Positions 1 through 4,430 of a DNA stretch of 5,724 nucleotides are shown here, in pieces (position 1 is the first letter of the stretch; each line of letters opens with the position of its first letter). The notes below the pieces were generated by a model. It saw only the letters and a program-made list of their open reading frames with translations, was not told the DNA's origin and ran no database searches. The translations under genes and the position numbers were made by a program. Source of the DNA: Chlamydiia bacterium (GTDB taxonomy: Bacteria > Chlamydiota > Chlamydiia > Chlamydiales > FEN-1388); assembly GCA_023269335.1 (NCBI GenBank), contig JAHFTM010000141.1, forward strand, positions 1 to 5,724, in the 5' to 3' direction.

Positions 1-491
1 ACGCAAAAAAACTTGCTCATCCAGGAAGCAGTTTTACCTGAAAAAGCTTTTTTCAGAAAATACATTGGACCGCCACGATAGCCAGTCTCCGTTTTTTCGC
101 GATGGAGCATACCTAGGTAAACTTCTGAATACTTGACAAGTGAGCCGATAATTGCAATCACCCAGACCCAAAAAATAGCACCAGGACCACCTAGCTGCAC
201 AGCAGTAGTAATGCCTACAATATTGCCAATCCCAACACAACCGCCAACACAGGCAAAAAAGACTTTCAAAGGATGAACGCCGACGTTTGCTTTTGCCTGC
301 TTACTCACCTCTTTATCGCTATTCAATAAAAAAGAGAAAAATGTCTTCATTACCTGGGGAAAGTTTCTCAACTGCACGAAACGTAACTTGTAACTCAAAT
401 AAAGACCTACTGCTAAAATGGCAGGAAAGCCAAAATAGCTCCAGATAAGACCTTCTATACTATCCAAAGAGGCAAAAAACGACTGCCACAT
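1..491 (-). CDS. Sodium:alanine/glycine symporter (AGCS family), N-terminal part, runs off the window
   Basis: The reading frame starts at ATG 491 and is open to the left edge, giving 163 residues of a protein that is usually about 440-550 long. Family knowledge: AGCS carriers (DagA/AlsT type) are inner-membrane permeases importing alanine or glycine with Na+ or H+; chlamydiae carry such genes. Seen: a hydrophobic first segment at about residues 15-33, a charged linker, then the family core with VGIGNIVGITTA at 86-97, GGPGAIFWVW at 101-110 and GGPMYF at 140-145, all in the expected order and spacing. These motifs form the ion/substrate-binding transmembrane helices in characterised members. 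An in-frame TGA eight codons upstream makes 491 the first possible ATG; there is no convincing Shine-Dalgarno sequence. It has its own consensus promoter just after the upstream gene, so it need not depend on read-through. Family assignment is secure; substrate is inferred. Confidence 0.93.
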   Translation of the reverse strand, partial: MWQSFFASLDSIEGLIWSYFGFPAILAVGLYLSYKLRFVQLRNFPQVMKTFFSFLLNSDKEVSKQAKANVGVHPLKVFFACVGGCVGIGNIVGITTAVQLGGPGAIFWVWVIAIIGSLVKYSEVYLGMLHREKTETGYRGGPMYFLKKAFSGKTASWMSKFFC

Positions 492-532
492 ACTGTAATC
501 CAATTTGGTGATTCAATTTAAAAATGAAAATA

Positions 533-561
533 ATTATACTATTTTTTTACTCTCTTGTCAA
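533..561 (-). promoter_or_regulatory. Perfect consensus sigma70-type promoter for the AGCS carrier
   Basis: On the minus strand TTGACA (561-556) is followed by exactly 17 bases and then TATAAT (538-533). Both hexamers match the housekeeping consensus 6/6 with optimal spacing. The spacer contains a run of seven A. The predicted transcription start is near 526, giving a leader of about 35 nt before the ATG at 491. The -35 box begins one base after the stop codon of the upstream gene (562-564), so the promoter fills the 70-bp gap between the two genes. That it drives the carrier is inferred from position. Confidence 0.85.
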
Positions 562-1041
562 CTATAGCTTACCGTTATTTTTCTGTAAAAACTCATTTTT
601 CCAATAATAGTTATCTAAAAGTAAGCTACAATCTCTTCTGACAATGGTGTGAGCGATATAGAGCGCTTCTATAGAAGCAAGTCCTGCCTCGGGGTTTTTG
701 CAATCCAACTGACGCCTCGGGTAGGCTGTTTGAAAGCCTTGCGGGATAGCTCTCTTAGGTAAATGATGCAAAAAATGTAACTCTTTAGTCATTTTACCAG
801 CCAAACGCCAGGTTGCGTCAATCAATACAAGACCACAGTCACTATCCTTTGTAGAGAGCTCTTCTCCCTCTAGATCTAAGACAACATAACGAGAGAGATC
901 TGGTAAAAGAGTAGCTGTTTGCACGCAGTCGGGGTACAAGAAAAATACAAAGTCTTTTTTGCCTTCAAGGCCACGTAAAGAACACTTTTTTAAATTCTCA
1001 CGCCTATGGCGAATGATACAGGTCGGAAGTGTTGAATCCAT
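562..1041 (-). CDS. Tsr3/DTW-superfamily protein, probable RNA aminocarboxypropyltransferase-like
   Basis: A 159-residue protein. I do not know a named gene for it, but the motif layout matches the Tsr3/DTW superfamily: IIRHRRENLKKCS at 9-21 (compare the N-terminal H..E/KCS region), LIDATWRLA at 73-81 (the DxTW signature), LP at 94-95, YPRR at 107-110, LASIEALYIA at 121-130 and YWKNEFLQKN at 146-155, which resembles the FxWGxxFLxxN tail of Tsr3/DUF367. Family knowledge: Tsr3 (18S rRNA) and bacterial TapT/DTW enzymes (tRNA U47) move the 3-amino-3-carboxypropyl group of S-adenosylmethionine onto a uridine derivative. No signal peptide or membrane segment is seen, so it should be cytosolic. An in-frame TTG at 1053 would add four residues, but GGAGAGG at 1045-1051 is correctly placed for ATG 1041 and would lie inside the gene otherwise. 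It is probably monocistronic or weakly coupled to the downstream carrier. Superfamily likely; RNA target unknown. Confidence 0.75.
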   Translation of the reverse strand: MDSTLPTCIIRHRRENLKKCSLRGLEGKKDFVFFLYPDCVQTATLLPDLSRYVVLDLEGEELSTKDSDCGLVLIDATWRLAGKMTKELHFLHHLPKRAIPQGFQTAYPRRQLDCKNPEAGLASIEALYIAHTIVRRDCSLLLDNYYWKNEFLQKNNGKL

Positions 1042-1044
1042 AAT

Positions 1045-1051
1045 CCTCTCC
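1045..1051 (-). promoter_or_regulatory. Ribosome binding site fixing the start of the Tsr3/DTW-like gene
   Basis: Minus-strand GGAGAGG lies directly before ATG 1041; the GGAG part has a 6-nt gap to the start codon. It overlaps the region that would be coding if TTG 1053 were used, so it decides for ATG 1041. Confidence 0.8.
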
Positions 1052-1066
1052 AAATTAACTTAAAAA

Positions 1067-1095
1067 ATTATATTTCAAGGACTTGTATATTGCAA
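1067..1095 (-). promoter_or_regulatory. Promoter for the Tsr3/DTW-like gene
   Basis: Minus-strand TTGCAA (1095-1090, 4/6 to TTGACA) lies 17 bases from TATAAT (1072-1067, 6/6). The transcription start would be near 1060, leaving a leader of about 19 nt that holds the ribosome binding site. The -35 hexamer overlaps an AAGCGCT motif by two bases. Confidence 0.6.
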
Positions 1096-1144
1096 GCGCT
1101 GACTATTAAATAATTTTTTACAATGTATTTGCTAATAAAGCGCT
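1094..1144. repeat. Two AAGCGCT motifs in the divergent promoter region
   Basis: AAGCGCT occurs at 1094-1100 and again at 1138-1144, 44 bp apart start to start. The core AGCGCT is self-complementary. One copy touches the -35 box of the leftward promoter and the other sits in the spacer of the candidate rightward promoter. This arrangement would suit a repressor or activator acting on both genes, but a chance pair cannot be excluded. Confidence 0.3.
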
Positions 1145-1157
1145 CAATTTCTATACA
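1129..1157 (+). promoter_or_regulatory. Candidate promoter for the thioredoxin-fold gene
   Basis: TTGCTA (1129-1134, 4/6) is 17 bases from TATACA (1152-1157, 4/6). The start would fall near 1164, about 29 nt before ATG 1193. The match is weak, notably lacking the final T of the -10 box, so this is only the best candidate in the gap. Confidence 0.3.
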
Positions 1158-1192
1158 GAGGGAGAAGACCGACTAAAAATAAAGGAAATGAT

Positions 1193-2248
1193 ATGAAGAG
1201 TCTCCGCGAAATCTGTACGAAATGCTCAGTTTTTTTCATCCTTATGCTTTTTGCAGTCAGCATGCTTTCCGCTGATGCAAAAAAAGAGATCTCCTGGATG
1301 ACCGACTACCAAGCTGCAGCTTTGGTTGCTAAAAAAGAATCTAAACCCCTCTTTTTATATTTCTCGGGATCTGACTGGTGTTCCTGGTGTTTTAAACTGG
1401 ATGATGAAATTCTTAAAACAGCAGAATTCATTGATCTTGTAGGTCAAAAATTTGTCTTCGTGAAAGTTGACTTTCCAATCTATACAACCTTAAATGAGAA
1501 GTTAACAAAACAAAACGAAGAGTTAAAAGAAAAATATCATGTTCATGGATTTCCTACAATTATCCTGCTTGATAGCAAACAAAATGAAATTGCTACGCTC
1601 AACTACCGCGAAGGTGGTGGCAAAGCCTATGCCGATTATGTTTTGAAATTGTTAAAAGAATATGAAGATTTTCATCAGGGTGTTCAAGACTTGAATAAGC
1701 AAAAAACTTCTGCTTTGCCAGAGCTTTATGAGCGCGCTCAAAAACTTGGCTTAAAGGACGACGCACACAGCATTCTTTGCGAGGGCATGAATAGAAATGA
1801 CTCACTGGAAATCTCGCTTTATTTCTTGAAAGAAGACTACCGCGAACTTTTACAAAACGATAAAATCGATGATAAACAGACCAAGAAAATACGTGCTAAG
1901 CTTTTGGCTAAAGACCCCGATAATCAGAACTATGTTCACTATGATGTGGCTATTTTAGACTTTGAAGCACTTTCTAGAAATCTGCCAAATGAAAAGATCG
2001 CTGATAAAGCAGTGAAGCCTCTTCAAGACTATCTTGCACGCTTTGGTGACAAAGATACGAAACATCGCTGGAAGCTGGAAATGACTATTTCGCAGGTGTA
2101 TCGCAATAAACATCAAGTTGAGCAAGCTCTACACTACGCAAAAGCCTCTCACATTCACGCACCTTCTTACTTAAAATTAGATATGGCAAAAGAGATTTCT
2201 CTCATCGAAAAAGAACACAATGATATTGCTGAGGCAGATCGCAACTAG
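1193..2248 (+). CDS. Exported thioredoxin-fold oxidoreductase, DsbH-like, with a C-terminal helical extension
   Basis: A 351-residue protein. Residues 1-27 form a signal peptide: basic n-region, hydrophobic core at about 13-25, and an Ala-rich site (LSADA) allowing cleavage after 27 or 29, which implies a periplasmic location. A thioredoxin fold spans about 35-155, with the redox motif WCSWC (Cys63 and Cys66) and the cis-proline loop GFPT at 119-122. The insert between them, with VKVDFP at 90-95, is usual in the Thioredoxin_7-like group. Family knowledge: chlamydial DsbH is a periplasmic thioredoxin-like oxidoreductase of about 160 residues thought to keep cysteines reduced. Residues 160-351 are extra: charged, helix-rich and vaguely TPR-like near the end (about 293-325). 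I do not recognise a domain there. The signal n-region also contains C8-TK-C11. ATG 1193 is supported by AAAGGA at 1181-1186; an ATG at 1188 meets a stop after two codons. The 3' end overlaps the convergent helicase gene by 4 bp. Confidence 0.88.
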   Translation: MKSLREICTKCSVFFILMLFAVSMLSADAKKEISWMTDYQAAALVAKKESKPLFLYFSGSDWCSWCFKLDDEILKTAEFIDLVGQKFVFVKVDFPIYTTLNEKLTKQNEELKEKYHVHGFPTIILLDSKQNEIATLNYREGGGKAYADYVLKLLKEYEDFHQGVQDLNKQKTSALPELYERAQKLGLKDDAHSILCEGMNRNDSLEISLYFLKEDYRELLQNDKIDDKQTKKIRAKLLAKDPDNQNYVHYDVAILDFEALSRNLPNEKIADKAVKPLQDYLARFGDKDTKHRWKLEMTISQVYRNKHQVEQALHYAKASHIHAPSYLKLDMAKEISLIEKEHNDIAEADRN

Positions 2249-2250
2249 TT
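2243..2250. other. Palindromic overlap of two convergent stop codons
   Basis: AACTAGTT is a perfect 8-bp palindrome. Read rightward it gives the AAC TAG end of the thioredoxin-fold gene; read leftward it gives the AAC TAG end of the helicase gene. The two coding regions share the four bases CTAG (2245-2248), and both proteins end in asparagine. There is no room for an intergenic terminator. Confidence 0.95.
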
Positions 2251-4224
2251 GGAAATATCCCACCTGGTCGTATGAAACAGCTCTTTTGGAATATCGAAAA
2301 GAAAGCGTGATGGTAGTGATGGACTGTCACTGCCCATCCTCTTTCGAACTGTTGCCATGCTTAGACTTAAGTGTTCTTTAGCACGCGTCATTGCGACGTA
2401 CATCAGCCTGCGTTCCTCTTCAAGAGTCCCCTCCTTCAGGCTTCTTTCATGCGGTATCAGGTGATCTTCACAGCCAACAAGAAAGCAGACGGGAAATTCG
2501 AGACCCTTTGCGCTGTGGAAAGTCATCAGATGCACATGATCACCCTCGTCGTGCTTGTCTTTTTTCCAGCTTGTATCACCATCCAACATGGCGCCAGCAA
2601 GAAAGTCTTTCAGAGAGGACGTTTCTGTGCGCGCTTCATAGTCTTTCATGGAAGCAATAAATTCGGTGATATTCTCAAGCTTCCACTTGCGCATAGCATC
2701 GCTTTTCACCTCTTCAAAAATAGCTTTTTTAAAGTTCAGCTTCTCAATCAACTGCTCAAGGGCAAAACTTAGTGAACCTTGCAAAAGGAGTTCTTTTATT
2801 GAGTTGATGAGCTGTATAAAATGTTTGACTCCATTTTTTGCCCTTTCCGAGACCTGCTCATCGGTAGCAACTTCCTGCAGCACCTCCCATAAAGGTCTAT
2901 TTTCAGAGCGATGGCGGCACGTCATGATATCGAGAGCTTGCTCGCCAACTCCACGTCTTGGATAGTTAATCACTCTTAAGATTGCTTCGTGATCAAGCGG
3001 ATTGGCTATCACTCGCAAATAGGCGACTAAGTCTTTGATTTCCTTATGTTCATAAAAATCATCGCCGCCATACACCTGATAAGGAATACTTCTGTAACGT
3101 TTGTCTTCGCAAAGCACGCTTTGGCGCATGAGAGCACTTTCGAGAGGACGAGAAAGAGCATTCGAGCGATAAAGAATAGCAAAATCGCCAAAACGAAACC
3201 CATGGCGCTCTTTATGCTTTAAAAGCCGAGAGACCACAGCTTCTGCCTCCAAAGCTTCAGATGGGGCAAAAAAAACCTCGATTAGCGCGCCGTCGCCCTT
3301 ATTACTCCAGAGCTCTTTTTTATGACGTGTGGCATTTTTGCAGATCATGTTATTAGCGGCTTTTAAGATGGTATTCGTCGACCTGAAATTCTGCTCTAGC
3401 TTGACAACTTTTGCGCTGTCAAAACGTAAAATATTGGCAACATCGGCGCCTCTCCAGCTATAAATGGACTGGTCATCATCGCCTACCACGCACAGATTAT
3501 TCGATCTCTTGGTAAGTAAGTCTGCAATGCGTGCTTGGATAGGATTTGTATCTTGATACTCATCAATCATCACATAACGAAAGCGCTCTTGATACCTTTT
3601 TAGCACCTCAGGCTTTTTTTCAAAAAGCTCTGCCGTTAAGTAAAGCAGATGGTCAAAATCGCAAGCATTATAAGCACGTAGACTGTCACTTAAGCGCTTA
3701 GCAACCTCTTGAGTAAAGCTATCATGCCATTTAGAACCACTGCCTGAGATTTCAGCTGCCTGAAGACCTTTGTTCTTTGCCAAAGCAATCACTTCTAAGG
3801 TCTTGGCAATTGATGGAAGCTCTCCTTCATGTTCTAAAATATCGCGCGCGATTGAATTTGCAAGACGCAAAACATCTTGCCTATCATACAGCGTAAACTC
3901 TCCAGTATAGCCTAGATGCTGCGCTTCTTTTCTAAGCACATACATACAAAAGCTATGGAATGTTGAGAGTTGCACTTTTTTGGCTTTCCTAGCATCGATA
4001 AGTGCTGCAAGGCGAGCACGCATCTCAGAGGCTGCTTTATTGGTAAAGGTTAGCCCTAAAATAGCATCCGGGGGACAGGATAACATTTCTATCAAATAAG
4101 CCATGCGGAGGGTCAGCACTTTCGTTTTGCCCGATCCTGCACCGGCAAGTATTAAAAGGCGCCCGTCCACGGTTGTGACCGCTTCGCGCTGTGCTTGATT
4201 TAGCTGTGTCAGATCAATCATCAT
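2245..4224 (-). CDS. uvrD: UvrD/Rep-family superfamily 1A DNA helicase
   Basis: A 659-residue ATP-dependent 3'-5' DNA helicase with the full set of SF1A motifs: Q motif LNQAQ at 8-12, Walker A AGAGSGKT at 27-34, Ia LTFTNKAASEM at 58-68, Ib STFHSF at 87-92, Walker B IDEYQDTN at 220-227, III GDDDQSIYSWRGAD at 248-261, IV KLEQNFRST at 275-283, V LMTFHSAKGLEFP at 566-578 and VI EERRLMYVAMTRAKEHL at 603-619. No key residue is missing. It ends soon after the PSRFL box, so it lacks the C-terminal extension of E. coli UvrD or PcrA that binds RNA polymerase. Length and details such as GDDDQSIYSWRGA and EIKDLVAYLRV are closest to E. coli Rep (673 residues). Chlamydial members are usually named uvrD, so the symbol is conventional: a role in nucleotide-excision repair versus fork restart cannot be decided here. 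Translation starts at paired ATGs (4224 or 4221) with no visible Shine-Dalgarno; an in-frame TAG three codons upstream excludes an earlier start. Confidence 0.95.
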   Translation of the reverse strand: MMIDLTQLNQAQREAVTTVDGRLLILAGAGSGKTKVLTLRMAYLIEMLSCPPDAILGLTFTNKAASEMRARLAALIDARKAKKVQLSTFHSFCMYVLRKEAQHLGYTGEFTLYDRQDVLRLANSIARDILEHEGELPSIAKTLEVIALAKNKGLQAAEISGSGSKWHDSFTQEVAKRLSDSLRAYNACDFDHLLYLTAELFEKKPEVLKRYQERFRYVMIDEYQDTNPIQARIADLLTKRSNNLCVVGDDDQSIYSWRGADVANILRFDSAKVVKLEQNFRSTNTILKAANNMICKNATRHKKELWSNKGDGALIEVFFAPSEALEAEAVVSRLLKHKERHGFRFGDFAILYRSNALSRPLESALMRQSVLCEDKRYRSIPYQVYGGDDFYEHKEIKDLVAYLRVIANPLDHEAILRVINYPRRGVGEQALDIMTCRHRSENRPLWEVLQEVATDEQVSERAKNGVKHFIQLINSIKELLLQGSLSFALEQLIEKLNFKKAIFEEVKSDAMRKWKLENITEFIASMKDYEARTETSSLKDFLAGAMLDGDTSWKKDKHDEGDHVHLMTFHSAKGLEFPVCFLVGCEDHLIPHERSLKEGTLEEERRLMYVAMTRAKEHLSLSMATVRKRMGSDSPSLPSRFLFDIPKELFHTTRWDISN

Positions 4225-4270
4225 GTAGTACTAGTGTGAAAGATGAAAAATTCGAAGTGTAGCTGAAAAC

Positions 4271-4303
4271 GCAAAAAAGAGCAGTTCAAAACCCATTTTT
4301 TGC
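4271..4303. repeat. Inverted repeat in the helicase/LRR intergenic region
   Basis: GCAAAAAA (4271-4278) and TTTTTTGC (4296-4303) are perfect 8-bp complements around a 17-nt loop. The stem is nearly all A:T and would be weak in RNA, so it is a poor terminator. It sits in the 206-bp divergent gap, within or just upstream of the helicase leader, and could be an operator-like site or chance in A/T-tract DNA. Confidence 0.3.
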
Positions 4304-4366
4304 AATTTTTAAAACAATTACCACAATGACCGCAAGAAAGAACCGCAAAACACACATAAATCGTTA

Positions 4367-4395
4367 TTGAAATTATTAAAGCCTTAAACAATAAT
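4367..4395 (+). promoter_or_regulatory. Promoter for the LRR protein gene
   Basis: TTGAAA (4367-4372, 5/6) is separated by 17 bases from AATAAT (4390-4395, 5/6). The start would lie near 4402, about 29 nt before ATG 4431. The missing first T of the -10 box is a weakness, but no better pair is seen in this gap for the rightward gene. Confidence 0.5.
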
Positions 4396-4430
4396 TAGTG
4401 AAATAAAAAATAACTTTCCGGAGATAAACT

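Noticed and set aside
34..240. 68-codon minus-strand open frame
   Set aside because: It is an out-of-frame shadow of the AGCS carrier; its translation is Cys/Trp-rich and nonsensical, whereas the overlapping frame carries the family motifs.
542..548. T-run on the plus strand as a possible terminator
   Set aside because: No preceding GC-rich hairpin, and the run is the spacer of the consensus minus-strand promoter.
1042..1192. Small RNA or riboswitch in the divergent gap
   Set aside because: The gap is AT-rich with no long stem-loops and is adequately explained by two leaders and facing promoters.
1599..1805. Minus-strand frame antisense to the thioredoxin-fold gene
   Set aside because: No ribosome binding site, no recognisable motif, and it lies opposite a well-supported coding region.
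2371..2965. Three overlapping plus-strand frames inside the helicase gene
   Set aside because: They are antisense to conserved helicase motifs V and VI and the 2B region; no starts with ribosome binding sites and no sensible protein content.
4249..4300. Leftward promoter for the helicase
   Set aside because: A TACACT (4/6) near 4255 exists on the minus strand, but no acceptable -35 lies 16-18 bases upstream; the nearest TTGAAC is 22 away. The promoter could be elsewhere in the gap.
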